Positions 28,156 to 37,681 are shown, counted from the stretch's first letter. The stretch is DNA of 64,000 nucleotides from an uncultured Aquimarina sp. (GCF_947500065.1 NZ_CANMQT010000001.1:434001-498000); one strand, 5' to 3'. The notes: generated from the sequence alone by a model not told the origin. Program-made: numbers and translations.

Positions 28156-29484
28156 TTAATAATGAAAGTGTTTACTTTCTTCTATATAAGGATTACCCTT
28201 AGCTAATAATGGTGCTTTGGTAAGTGCTTTGAATACAATAAATAAGAACAAACCTAAAAATAGCAATACAGCACTGATTTCAGAAATACCAATGAACCAA
28301 GACTCTCCAACGGTTGCTGGCATCACCATATTAAATATATCAACATAATGTCCACATAAAATAATGATCCCTGCCATTACTACAAACCAATTAACACGTT
28401 TATAATCACTGTTCATTAATACTAATAATGGAAAAACAAAGTTCATTACTACCATACCAAAGAAAGGTAATTTATAGTCCTCAATACGTGTAATGAAATA
28501 CGTTACTTCTTCAGGAATGTTAGAATACCATATCAACATAAATTGTGAAAACCATAAGTATGTCCAGAAAATACTAATCCCAAACATAAACTTGGCTAAA
28601 TCATGGATATGACTATTGTTTACAAATTCCATATATCCTTTTGACTTAAGGTAAATGGTAATTAATGCAATTGTAGTTATTCCTGATACAAATAAACTTG
28701 CAAACACATACCATCCAAATAAGGTACTAAACCAATGCGGATCAAAGCTCATTATCCAATCCCAAGATGCCATAGATTCGGTATAAATAAAGAATACTAA
28801 AAACGCTGCAGCTATTTTAAAACTCTTCTTATACCACTTATTACCTGTTGGGTCTTCATCTTGTTTTCTTGAATACTTAATTGCAAAATGGCGATACAAG
28901 AACCAACCTCCTAAGAAAATAGCAGCTCTAACAATAAACCACCAGCTATTTAACCAGCTTGCCTTACCTTCCAACAATTTATCACCTATAACTTTCGATT
29001 CATCTGCCCAAACAAATAAATGATTTATATGGAATCCAGACAATGCAAGAATCACAAAAAATATAATTCCCCCAGGTACTAAATACGCTGTTATTGCTTC
29101 CATCACTCTAAATAACACTGGAGACCAACCTGCTTGTGCCGCAAATTGAATAGCATAAAATGCTAGTACTCCCAACGAAATCATAAAGAAGAAAAATGCT
29201 GCTATATATAATGCAGCCCAAGGCTTATTTTGTAATTGATGTAAAAGATGTTCATAATGTTCATCTCCACCATGTGCGTCATCTTTACCATGGCTTTCAT
29301 TTGCATGATCTCCACTTGTTGCTTTTGCATCTCCATGTCCTCCTCCGTGAGCATCGTGTGCTGCCATCTCTTTTACATCTTCAATAGTACTAGGAGCAGA
29401 TAGAAAACCATAAGTAAGCCCTAAAGCACCTATAACCACAAGGATGATAGAAAATAATCTTAATTTACTTGATAGCGTATACAT
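28156..29484 (-). CDS. actF: Alternative complex III subunit ActF (quinol-binding membrane subunit)
   Basis: A 442-residue membrane protein with about ten helices. It belongs to the ActF family, related to ActC and NrfD, one of the two large membrane subunits of alternative complex III that oxidise quinol. After the first helix (about 10-30) comes a striking His/Asp/Gly-rich periplasmic or cytoplasmic loop (about 40-85, with motifs HDAHGGGHGD and HGKDDAHGGDEHYEH). The later helices contain WIMSFDPHWFSTLFGWYVFA and YLWFSQFMLIWYSNIPEE, both typical of the family. It is placed between actE and ctaC, as in other ACIII gene clusters. The His-rich loop is longer than I expect, and its role is not known. 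Confidence 0.9.
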   Translation of the reverse strand: MYTLSSKLRLFSIILVVIGALGLTYGFLSAPSTIEDVKEMAAHDAHGGGHGDAKATSGDHANESHGKDDAHGGDEHYEHLLHQLQNKPWAALYIAAFFFFMISLGVLAFYAIQFAAQAGWSPVLFRVMEAITAYLVPGGIIFFVILALSGFHINHLFVWADESKVIGDKLLEGKASWLNSWWFIVRAAIFLGGWFLYRHFAIKYSRKQDEDPTGNKWYKKSFKIAAAFLVFFIYTESMASWDWIMSFDPHWFSTLFGWYVFASLFVSGITTIALITIYLKSKGYMEFVNNSHIHDLAKFMFGISIFWTYLWFSQFMLIWYSNIPEEVTYFITRIEDYKLPFFGMVVMNFVFPLLVLMNSDYKRVNWFVVMAGIIILCGHYVDIFNMVMPATVGESWFIGISEISAVLLFLGLFLFIVFKALTKAPLLAKGNPYIEESKHFHY

Positions 29485-29524
29485 ATTTATATAATATCGT
29501 TATTCTTAACTTTTTACTAATGCA

Positions 29525-30172
29525 CTAATGTGCGTTACCGTGATTTCCTTCTGTTGTTTCGTTATGAGCCTCTTCAACCTTTGTTGCTACTATATCCGTA
29601 TCGATACGAGGGGTCTTTCCTTCTAAATCAGCCTTTAACTTTTCTACATATTGAACAATCTGCCAACGTTCTTGTTCACTTGTTTGAGATGCATAAGAGC
29701 CCATAGTATTTATACCATAATACATTACATGATATATACTACCTTCAGTTATCGCTCTACCGATATCATCATAACTAGGAACACCCAGAATCTTTTCTGT
29801 TTGCACTAGAGTACCTTTCCCGTCTCCTTTAGCTCCGTGACAAATTGCACAGTAAATATCATACAATGCTTTTCCAGATTCTTCATTAGCCTTAGTATAA
29901 CGGATAGCATTTTTTAAAGAATCTTTTGCTAACTGATAACCTTCTGTAGAATTTTTATAGTCATAAGGCATCCATCCTCTTGGAATAGAACCTTCTGCAG
30001 GCAGCATAGCTTCCTGACCTCCTGGAAAAACTCCATATTCCCCATAGGCTTCATAACCTACTGGAGCATACATATTAGGCATATACTGATAATTAGGTTT
30101 TGTATCTTTTTTACAAGAAACAATACTTATCATCATTATTGCAACTACTATTATATTTATACTATTCTTCAT
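29525..30172 (-). CDS. actE: Alternative complex III subunit ActE (monoheme cytochrome c lipoprotein)
   Basis: A 215-residue lipoprotein (lipobox ISIVSC, Cys20) with one heme c site, CAICH (C108, C111, H112). A Met ligand candidate is in the stretch YYGINTMGSYASQ. The mono-heme domain spans about 95-190. In ACIII this subunit passes electrons from the pentaheme subunit to the oxidase or to a soluble cytochrome. The N-terminal half (about 25-90) is a family-specific extension with MYAPVGYEAYGEYGVFPGGQ. It ends with a His-rich tail (HNETTEGNHGNAH). The gene lies five bases after actD. Confidence 0.93.
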   Translation of the reverse strand: MKNSINIIVVAIMMISIVSCKKDTKPNYQYMPNMYAPVGYEAYGEYGVFPGGQEAMLPAEGSIPRGWMPYDYKNSTEGYQLAKDSLKNAIRYTKANEESGKALYDIYCAICHGAKGDGKGTLVQTEKILGVPSYDDIGRAITEGSIYHVMYYGINTMGSYASQTSEQERWQIVQYVEKLKADLEGKTPRIDTDIVATKVEEAHNETTEGNHGNAH

Positions 30173-30177
30173 TATTA

Positions 30178-30717
30178 CTAATGGTTATCTTCTTGCTTAT
30201 CTATTACTTTAATTTCTACCGCACCTGTATTACTTAAGAAACTTGTCATGGTATCTACATCGTGATGACCAGCATCCACTTCCATTAAGAAATGATCATC
30301 GGTAGTTCTCACGTCAGGATTTTCTGCTTCTTTAAAAGGCCATAATTTACTTCTCATATAAAAAGTAATTACCATTAAATGAGCTGCAAAAAATACAGTA
30401 AGTTCAAACATAATCGGAACGAAAGCCGGCATATTTTCTAAATAACTAAAACTCGGTTTCCCACCTATGTCTTGCGGCCAATCCTCTATCATGATATAAT
30501 TCATCATAGTAATTGCTACCGTAAGTCCAACACATCCATACATAAATGCTGTGATAGCTAATTTAGTTGGTGCTAATCCCATTGCTTTATCAAGACCGTG
30601 AACAGGAAAAGGTGTATAAACCTCTTCGATATGATAATGTTCTGCACGAACCTGCTTTACAGCGTCCATAAGGACATCATCATCTGTATATAATGCATGT
30701 ATAACTTTTGATGCCAT
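30178..30717 (-). CDS. actD: Alternative complex III subunit ActD (DUF3341)
   Basis: A 179-residue protein with two membrane helices (about 55-77 and 100-120) and soluble ends. The N-terminal part (ALYTDDDVLMDAVKQVRAEHYHIEEVYTPFPVHGLDKAMGL) is diagnostic of DUF3341/ActD, the small membrane subunit that clasps ActC and ActF. The C-terminal part contains TTDDHFLMEVDAG and a short hydrophilic tail. It begins 4 bases before the end of actC's spacer, i.e. the genes are almost contiguous, so translation is probably coupled. Length is normal. Confidence 0.93.
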   Translation of the reverse strand: MASKVIHALYTDDDVLMDAVKQVRAEHYHIEEVYTPFPVHGLDKAMGLAPTKLAITAFMYGCVGLTVAITMMNYIMIEDWPQDIGGKPSFSYLENMPAFVPIMFELTVFFAAHLMVITFYMRSKLWPFKEAENPDVRTTDDHFLMEVDAGHHDVDTMTSFLSNTGAVEIKVIDKQEDNH

Positions 30718-30721
30718 ACTT

Positions 30722-32458
30722 CTAGTTGTTTTTTAGTTTTTCAGCTTGTCCAGCCCAATCATCACGTTGCGCTCTTCCTGGGAAAGATGCTGTGATACTA
30801 TCTAATAAATCGTATTCTACTTTAGTCATTCTACTTACCTGATCAAAAGTAAATATCCCGATTTCGTTTAATTTTTTCTCCATTACTGGACCAATACCAT
30901 TTACTTTCTTAAGATCATCGGCAGTTTGTGTAGCTGCATCAAAGGTTCCTAAGTTTCCTAATAGGCTATTAATATCTTCTTGGCTAGTTTCCTTCGGTGA
31001 AGCTTTAGCATCATCAACTGATACTTCTTCCGTTGTAACTTGAGCTTTTATCTTTGGTAATTCATCTCTATGATCAATCCCTGCTTCTCTCAGTTTTTTA
31101 TACTTCTCTCCTGATGATTTCAAAATAGTTTTCACTTCAGCTTGAGCTATCACCGGGAATGTACGTGCATACAATAAGAATAGTACAAAGAAGAACCCTA
31201 TCGTTCCTATAAATATTCCGATATCTACAAATGTAGGCGAGAACATTGTCCAAGATGATGGTAAGTAATCTCTATGAAGCGAAGTCACAATAATTACAAA
31301 TCTTTCGAACCACATCCCTATGTTTACAACAATAGAAATGATAAATGAGAACATAATACTTCTTCTAAGCTTAGGGAACCACATAAACTGTGGAGAGAAC
31401 ACATTACAAGACATCATTGCCCAGTATGCCCACCAATAAGGACCCGTTGCTCTGTTTAAGAATGCATACTGTTCGTATTCTACACCAGAATACCAAGCAA
31501 CAAACAGTTCGGTAATATAAGCCACACCAACTATAGAACCAGTAATCATAATTACAATGTTCATTAATTCGATATGTTGTATTGTGATATAATTTTCCAG
31601 CTTAGACACTTTTCTCATTATAATAAGCAATGTATTTACCATTGCAAATCCTGAGAAGATTGCACCTGCAACAAAATATGGAGGGAAGATCGTTGTATGC
31701 CATCCAGGAATAACCGAAGTAGCAAAGTCAAAGGATACAATTGTATGTACAGAAAGTACTAGTGGAGTAGCTAAACCTGCAAGTACCAAAGAAACTTCTT
31801 CAAAACGTTGCCAATCTTTTGCTCTACCACTCCATCCGAAGGATAGAATCCCGTATATTTTCTTATTAAAAGGTGTAATCGCACGGTCTCTAATCATTGC
31901 AAAATCAGGTAGTAAACCTGTCCACCAGAACACCAATGATACTGAAAGATAGGTAGAGATTGCAAATACATCCCAAAGCAATGGTGAGTTAAAGTTCACC
32001 CATAAAGATCCAAACTGATTCGGAATAGGCAATACCCAATATGCTAACCAAGGTCGACCCATGTGAATTATAGGAAACAAACCTGCTTGAATAACCGAAA
32101 ATATGGTCATCGCTTCTGCGGATCTGTTAATCGCCATTCTCCATTTCTGGCGGAATAACAATAATACAGCAGAAATTAATGTTCCTGCGTGACCTATACC
32201 TACCCACCAAACAAAGTTGGTGATATCCCAGGCCCATCCTACTGTTTTATTTAACCCCCAGGTTCCTATACCTGTGGAAATTGTATAAATTATACAACCT
32301 ATTCCCCAAAGGAAAGCAATAAGCGCGATAGAAAATACAATCCACCAAGATTTATTTGCTTTACCTTCAACCGGTGCTGCCACATCCACAGTTACATCGT
32401 GGTAGGTTTTATCGCCAGTTACTAAAGGTTTTCTTATAGGTGCTTCGTAATGAGACAT
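30722..32458 (-). CDS. actC: Alternative complex III subunit ActC with a fused helix-hairpin-helix domain
   Basis: A 578-residue protein. Residues 1-445 form the NrfD/PsrC-like quinol-binding membrane subunit with about ten helices (GWAWDITNFVWWVGIGHAGTLISAVLLLF, FPIIHMGRPWLAYW, MWFERFVIIVTSLHRDYLPS). A 70-residue charged linker follows. The last 65 residues (514-578) read as a helix-hairpin-helix domain: DDLKKVNGIGPVMEKKLNEIGI, then FTFDQVSRMT and a closing PGRAQRDDWAGQA. This type of domain is usually found in DNA-binding or DUF4332-like helical repeats and is not part of characterised ActC. The fusion is in frame, with no sign of frameshift, and the promoter-proximal organisation (actB-actC-actD) is normal. 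The core call is secure; the fused domain's role is unknown. Confidence 0.93.
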   Translation of the reverse strand: MSHYEAPIRKPLVTGDKTYHDVTVDVAAPVEGKANKSWWIVFSIALIAFLWGIGCIIYTISTGIGTWGLNKTVGWAWDITNFVWWVGIGHAGTLISAVLLLFRQKWRMAINRSAEAMTIFSVIQAGLFPIIHMGRPWLAYWVLPIPNQFGSLWVNFNSPLLWDVFAISTYLSVSLVFWWTGLLPDFAMIRDRAITPFNKKIYGILSFGWSGRAKDWQRFEEVSLVLAGLATPLVLSVHTIVSFDFATSVIPGWHTTIFPPYFVAGAIFSGFAMVNTLLIIMRKVSKLENYITIQHIELMNIVIMITGSIVGVAYITELFVAWYSGVEYEQYAFLNRATGPYWWAYWAMMSCNVFSPQFMWFPKLRRSIMFSFIISIVVNIGMWFERFVIIVTSLHRDYLPSSWTMFSPTFVDIGIFIGTIGFFFVLFLLYARTFPVIAQAEVKTILKSSGEKYKKLREAGIDHRDELPKIKAQVTTEEVSVDDAKASPKETSQEDINSLLGNLGTFDAATQTADDLKKVNGIGPVMEKKLNEIGIFTFDQVSRMTKVEYDLLDSITASFPGRAQRDDWAGQAEKLKNN

Positions 32459-32496
32459 AATCCTTTATAATTGAATTGATTCTTTATTTAATTTAA

Positions 32497-35400
32497 TTAG
32501 GCTTCTGAAGTATTTCTTACTTTAGTCTGGTACATCACATTTGGTTTTGTACCTACGTGCTCTAGTAAGTGATACATACGGTCATCCTCTTTTAATTTAG
32601 CTACTTTACTATCATTGTCATTAATATCTCCAAACGTCATCGCTCCAGAAGAACAAGCCGCTGAACAAGCAGTTTGGAATTCTCCATCCTTAATAGCTCT
32701 TCCATCTCTTTTGGCATCTAAAATCGTTTTTTGTGTCATTTGAATACACATAGAACATTTTTCCATAACACCTCTAGAACGAACAGTTACATCAGGGTTC
32801 AATACCATACGACCTAAATCGTTATTCATATGATAATCAAACTCATCATTTTCGTTATACAGGAACCAGTTAAATCTACGTACTTTATAAGGACAGTTGT
32901 TTGCACAATATCTTGTTCCTACGCAACGGTTGTATGCCATATGATTCTGACCTTGTCTACCGTGAGATGTCGCTGCAACAGGACATACAGTTTCACAAGG
33001 TGCGTGATTACAATGCTGACACATTACTGGCTGAAAAGCAACTTCTGGGTTATCCGAAGGGATTTCCATCTCTCCAAACTCAGATAAAGAGCTTCCTAAC
33101 CCTTTCATGTTATTTTTCTTCTGATTATCTCCGTCAAAGCTATCTTCTGAAGAATAATAACGGTCAATACGCAACCAGTGCATATCTCTAGATCTACGAA
33201 TCTCTGATTTACCTACCACAGGAACATTGTTCTCAGCGTGACAAGCAATAACACAAGCACCACATCCGGTACACGCATTAAGATCTATAGAAAGATTAAA
33301 ATGATGCCCTACTGAACGATCAAATTCATCCCAAAGATCAACTTCTGGTGAAGTAACCTCGTACTCTATATGATTTTTACTCACTTCTGGAATTGCATTC
33401 CAATCGTGTTTATCTTTTGTATTAAATATCTCAAGAGTCGTTTCTTTGATGATATCACCACGACCCATTAATGTATTATGTAACTGTACACAAGCAAACT
33501 CGTGAGTACCTTCAGCTTTTGCTATAGATACTGACTGAACAGAATTTTGATTTTGATATAATGCATATGCATTTACACCAACTTGCATTTCCTCTTTAAG
33601 TCCAGCTTTTTTACCATATCCTAAGGCTAACCCTACAGATCCTTGCGCTTGTCCTGGTTGAATAATTACCGGTGCAGTTACACTAACTCCATTAACAGTA
33701 ACAGTAGCATAACTTCCGTTCAAAGCTCCATTAGCAACATTCTCATTGATCAATTCTAGAGATTCTGCGTCTGCTCTAGCAACTGTTAAATAATTATCCC
33801 AAGAAGCTCTGGTAATTGGATCAGGCATCTCTTGTAACCAAGGGTTGTTAGCCTGTTGCCCATCACCTAAAGCTGTTTTTGTATATAATGTAAGCTCTAA
33901 TCCATTTGATTTTGCGGTAGACAATCTTCTAGCTGCAGCACCAACATTAGGACCAGCCGGAACTTCTACCACTGCATCTCCTTCTGGAGTAGCAATTGCA
34001 GTCTCTAATGATTCTTTTACAAGAACTGGCTTCACCAAAACTCCATCATGTAATGCTTGATTCCAAGAAGTCCCACCAAGAACACCTGTCCAAGCATCTT
34101 TAATATAATCATTATATGAAGCTGTATTTCCCGTCCATTTCAATAATGTTTCCTGAAACTGACGCGTATCAAATAATGGTCGAATTGTAGGTTGCATCAA
34201 ACTATAGCTTCCTTTTTTCAATTCTACATCACCCCAAGACTCCAAATAATGAGGAGTTGTTGCCACATAATTACATCCTAACGCAGTTTCATCATTATGC
34301 ATACTAAATGCAACAGAAACATCCACTTTTTCTAAACCGGCTTTAAACTCTGCCGCATTAGAAAGAGCATATGCTGGATTTACTCCAGCAATTAACAAGC
34401 CACCTACGCGACCTGCATTCATATCTTTAACTAATTGAGCAACCGCCTTCGCATTACCCTGACGAATTTTGCGAGGAGTTTTTTCGTTAAATGCCTTAGT
34501 ACTTATTGCTTTATTAATTGCTAATACTAATAACTGTGCATCTACATCCTGAATTCCTGAAATAACTATAGCGTTACTACCAGCTTTTTGAATTTGTTTT
34601 GCAGCTTTCACTACCTCTGCATCTAACCCAGCATCTAAAGCTCCTTTAGACCCTGCTCCAGTCACATACTTATATAATGCTGCCAACACTTGTTTTTGTT
34701 GCGTTGGTGTAGCTTTAACTCTTCTATCTGCATTAGCTCCAGAAAGCGACATATTTGCCTCGAACTGAATATGCCTAGACATTTTTCCGTTTTTTGGAAT
34801 ACGTCCTTTAGCATAACCACTATCGTATCCTCCACCTTGCCAATCTCCTAAGAAATCCGCACCAACACTTACAATAGTATTTACTTTAGAGAAATCATAA
34901 TCAGCCAATGCTCTTTCGCCATACATCATCTCGTAAGCATCCAATGCTTCGCTTGAAGAAACCGCATCATATACTACGTGAGATACGTTACCATATTTAG
35001 CTTTAAATTCTGATATCAACTTAGAAGTTGAAGGACTTGCAAATGTCTGAGTTAACAATACAATTTGTTTTCCACCAAGACTATTTAATTTAGCACCAAC
35101 TTCTTTATCTAAAGTCTCCCAACTAATATCCTCTTCTCCTTTTTTAGGACCTTGCAAACGAGTATTATCATACAAAGACAAAACCGATGCATGAACTCTT
35201 GCATTTGCATCTCCATTAGAAGTAGCAAGATTATTGTTTTCCACTTTAATTGGACGACCCTCTCTTGTTTTTATTAAAACACTAGCAAAATCAAAACCAT
35301 CAGCAATTGTAGTTGCATAATAATTAGCAACACCAGGAACAATTCTTTCTGGTTGCACTACATATGGTATTGACTTAATCACTGGGCCTTCACAAGCTGC

Positions 35401-35604
35401 TAAAGATGCAGCTGCTGTACTAAAACCTACATATTTAAGAAAATCACGACGAGAAGTCGAAGAATTTTCCAGAGATGATTTATCTCCTAAAAACTCGTCC
35501 GTAGGAATTTCTTGAACGAACTCATTTTGTTGTAGCGTCTCAACAATAGAGCTATTTTCGTTTAGCTCTTCAACACTTTTCCAGTATTTCTTGTTTGATG
35601 ACAT
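32497..35604 (-). CDS. actB: Alternative complex III subunit ActB (molybdopterin-like and iron-sulfur fusion)
   Basis: A 1035-residue periplasmic subunit. An N-terminal twin-arginine-like segment (SRRDFLKYVGFSTAAASLAAC, about 52-72) is internal rather than terminal, as is usual in this family. The first 750 residues are a molybdopterin oxidoreductase-like domain that in ACIII has lost its cofactor. The C-terminal part (about 755-1020) is an iron-sulfur domain with four clusters: CTGCGACVIACH, CQHCNHAPCETVCP, CVGTRYCANNCPYKVRRFNWF and CSMCIQ with CSAACSSGAM. It carries electrons from quinol towards ActA. Placed between actA and actC; length fits the family. Confidence 0.94.
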   Translation of the reverse strand: MSSNKKYWKSVEELNENSSIVETLQQNEFVQEIPTDEFLGDKSSLENSSTSRRDFLKYVGFSTAAASLAACEGPVIKSIPYVVQPERIVPGVANYYATTIADGFDFASVLIKTREGRPIKVENNNLATSNGDANARVHASVLSLYDNTRLQGPKKGEEDISWETLDKEVGAKLNSLGGKQIVLLTQTFASPSTSKLISEFKAKYGNVSHVVYDAVSSSEALDAYEMMYGERALADYDFSKVNTIVSVGADFLGDWQGGGYDSGYAKGRIPKNGKMSRHIQFEANMSLSGANADRRVKATPTQQKQVLAALYKYVTGAGSKGALDAGLDAEVVKAAKQIQKAGSNAIVISGIQDVDAQLLVLAINKAISTKAFNEKTPRKIRQGNAKAVAQLVKDMNAGRVGGLLIAGVNPAYALSNAAEFKAGLEKVDVSVAFSMHNDETALGCNYVATTPHYLESWGDVELKKGSYSLMQPTIRPLFDTRQFQETLLKWTGNTASYNDYIKDAWTGVLGGTSWNQALHDGVLVKPVLVKESLETAIATPEGDAVVEVPAGPNVGAAARRLSTAKSNGLELTLYTKTALGDGQQANNPWLQEMPDPITRASWDNYLTVARADAESLELINENVANGALNGSYATVTVNGVSVTAPVIIQPGQAQGSVGLALGYGKKAGLKEEMQVGVNAYALYQNQNSVQSVSIAKAEGTHEFACVQLHNTLMGRGDIIKETTLEIFNTKDKHDWNAIPEVSKNHIEYEVTSPEVDLWDEFDRSVGHHFNLSIDLNACTGCGACVIACHAENNVPVVGKSEIRRSRDMHWLRIDRYYSSEDSFDGDNQKKNNMKGLGSSLSEFGEMEIPSDNPEVAFQPVMCQHCNHAPCETVCPVAATSHGRQGQNHMAYNRCVGTRYCANNCPYKVRRFNWFLYNENDEFDYHMNNDLGRMVLNPDVTVRSRGVMEKCSMCIQMTQKTILDAKRDGRAIKDGEFQTACSAACSSGAMTFGDINDNDSKVAKLKEDDRMYHLLEHVGTKPNVMYQTKVRNTSEA

Positions 35605-35660
35605 ATATAATTGATATTAGCTTCTTACTATTTCCGGATCAAACCGGATTAACTTTTATA

Positions 35661-36974
35661 TTAATAGTGGCACTTACCACATTCCAGACCACCCATTTGT
35701 GCTGCTGTCAACTTATCAACTCCGTATTTCTTAGACAACTCCTTATGAATCTTTTCATAATACTCATTACCTGAAATATTTACGTTTGTTTCACGGTGAC
35801 AGTTAATACACCATCCCATAGTTAAAGGAGCATGCTGATACATAATCTCCATCTCTTCCACAGGCCCGTGACATTTCTGACACTCTATTCCCGCAACACT
35901 TACGTGCTGAGAGTGATTAAAATATGCAAAATCAGGAAGATTATGAATACGAACCCATTTCACTGGCTCAGTATCTCCTGTATATGATTGCGTACCTTCA
36001 TCCCATCCAGTAGCTTTATACAACTTCTGAATTTCTTTATCATAGAAATCTTTAGTATAATCAGCAGTTGCTGTAGCATCTGCAACCTCACTAATTGATT
36101 TATGACAGTTCATACACACATTAAGTGAAGGAATCCCTGAAGTTTTACTTACTCGTGCAGATGAGTGACAATACTTACATTCTATCTTATTATCACCAGC
36201 GTGAATTTTATGAGAAAAATGAATTGGTTGTATTGGTTGATATCCCTGATCGACACCTACTTGCATAAAATATCCATACACAAAGTACCCACTAGCCAAC
36301 AATAAAAATATCGCTGACACTAGTACTAAGAATTGATTCTGAACGAATGCTTTCCAAATTGGAGTTCTTTCTTCTGATTCTGGCAACTCAACACCATTTG
36401 CTTCTGCAAAGCTTCTAAGTGTCTTATTCACTAAGAATAGCACTACCACTAACATCAAGAAAACTAACGCTAATGCCGCTAAGACAAGATTAGAAGAAAC
36501 TCCTCCTCCCGTCTGAGTAACCGGCTCTAACCCAGCTATTGGTGCTGGCGGTGTATAAGGAACCGACACATATGCTAAGATATTATCAATATCCGTGTTC
36601 GTTAACTGCGGAAATGCGTTCATTGCAGTTTTATTGTATTCTTCAAAAATTGCAACTGCATCTGCATCACCAGAGGCGATCATTGCAGCACTATTCTTAA
36701 TCCAAGAATACAACCATTCTGTATCACGTCTTTCTGTAACTCCAAACAACGCTGGTCCTGTCATCTTTTTGTAACGCTTATGACAAGCAGCACAAAGCGA
36801 TTTAAATAACGCTTCTCCTTTTGCTACGTCTCCACCTGCAGCAGATTCTACAGCAGCAGCTTCAGTCGACACCGCTTCTTGCTGTGCAAAAGCCGGATTC
36901 AATAAAGAGAATAAAAAAACAGTTCCTAGAAGTAGGAGTTTTGAGGCTGAATTTCGGTATTTCACCTGTTTCAT
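35661..36974 (-). CDS. actA: Alternative complex III subunit ActA (multiheme cytochrome c)
   Basis: A 437-residue protein with a signal peptide (LLLLGTVFLFSLLNPAFA) and six CxxCH heme sites: CAACH (C61), CKYCH, CMNCH, CQKCH, CINCH and CGKCH, the last ending three residues before the C-terminus. The ACIII subunit described in Rhodothermus is pentaheme. Here a separate mono-heme cytochrome domain (about 48-135) is fused before a helix (about 160-182) and another (about 213-235), followed by the pentaheme part. It is the first gene of the act-cox operon and carries electrons out of ActB. A probable -7 box lies about 95 bases upstream. Confidence 0.93.
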   Translation of the reverse strand: MKQVKYRNSASKLLLLGTVFLFSLLNPAFAQQEAVSTEAAAVESAAGGDVAKGEALFKSLCAACHKRYKKMTGPALFGVTERRDTEWLYSWIKNSAAMIASGDADAVAIFEEYNKTAMNAFPQLTNTDIDNILAYVSVPYTPPAPIAGLEPVTQTGGGVSSNLVLAALALVFLMLVVVLFLVNKTLRSFAEANGVELPESEERTPIWKAFVQNQFLVLVSAIFLLLASGYFVYGYFMQVGVDQGYQPIQPIHFSHKIHAGDNKIECKYCHSSARVSKTSGIPSLNVCMNCHKSISEVADATATADYTKDFYDKEIQKLYKATGWDEGTQSYTGDTEPVKWVRIHNLPDFAYFNHSQHVSVAGIECQKCHGPVEEMEIMYQHAPLTMGWCINCHRETNVNISGNEYYEKIHKELSKKYGVDKLTAAQMGGLECGKCHY

Positions 36975-37066
36975 ATTATTAAGTAGAATTATCGTCTAAA
37001 TTTTGGTATGGTTTTTTCATTATTCACAAAAAAACATGTAAAAACCACGTCCATTTAATTCGACAG

Positions 37067-37074
37067 CAAAAGTA
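37067..37074 (-). promoter_or_regulatory. Probable -7 box of the act-cox operon
   Basis: TACTTTTG on the - strand fits TAnnTTTG. No TTG is visible at the right -33 distance. If used, it gives an mRNA leader of about 85 bases before actA. Confidence 0.4.
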
Positions 37075-37172
37075 CTATAATAAGTCGATTTTAGAAATGT
37101 TAGGGAACTGTTAAGTGCTAATTTATAACAATTCTAAATAATATTTTTAAAGGATTTTGAGTTATTAAACTT

Positions 37173-37180
37173 TACCTTTG
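37173..37180 (+). promoter_or_regulatory. -7 box of the SPOR protein gene
   Basis: TACCTTTG matches TAnnTTTG and stands 18 bases before the ATG at 37198. A TTG is present upstream but with only about 13 bases of spacing, so the -33 element is not convincing. Confidence 0.45.
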
Positions 37181-37197
37181 TATCAAATCTATTTGTA

Positions 37198-37650
37198 ATG
37201 AGAATTTTAAACAAAAAAAACAACCTTTTATTAGTAGGTTTTTGTTTTGCTGGAATCACCAACTTAAGCGCACAAGACTCAACTAATTCTGATAATCCAA
37301 CAGTTTTTACCACTATAGAAATGACTCCTCCAGCTGAGCCGACAGTCAATATCAATCAAGATCCAAAAATCAAACAGCTACTTGACATCAAAACCAAAAT
37401 GGACAAAGATGGTGTACTTAGTGAGAATTACAGAATTCAATTATACACAGGAGATCTTAATGTAGCAAATACTATTAGAAATAATGCGGAAAAGGATTTC
37501 CCTCAATGGAGAGCCGATATTGTTTATGAAACCCCTAATCACAAAGTATGGATAGGTAATTTCAGAAGTAAACTAGAAACAGATAGAGCTTTAAAAGAAA
37601 TCAGAAAGGAATTTCCCAATGCATTTCTTTTCAAACCCGAAAAGAAATAA
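37198..37650 (+). CDS. SPOR domain-containing periplasmic protein
   Basis: A 150-residue protein with a signal peptide (NLLLVGFCFAGITNLSAQD, cleavage near residue 26). A low-complexity Pro/Thr/Asn linker follows, then a C-terminal SPOR domain (about 77-146): YRIQLYTGDLNVANTIRNNAEKDFP, then KVWIGNFRSKLETDRALKEIRKEFPNAF. SPOR domains bind denuded glycan strands of peptidoglycan, often at the division site. There is no transmembrane anchor, so it is probably soluble in the periplasm or secreted. It is a single-gene unit, divergent from the act operon and convergent with infB. Confidence 0.85.
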   Translation: MRILNKKNNLLLVGFCFAGITNLSAQDSTNSDNPTVFTTIEMTPPAEPTVNINQDPKIKQLLDIKTKMDKDGVLSENYRIQLYTGDLNVANTIRNNAEKDFPQWRADIVYETPNHKVWIGNFRSKLETDRALKEIRKEFPNAFLFKPEKK

Positions 37651-37681
37651 CCGTATTTACCATAAAAATATTGACAAACAA

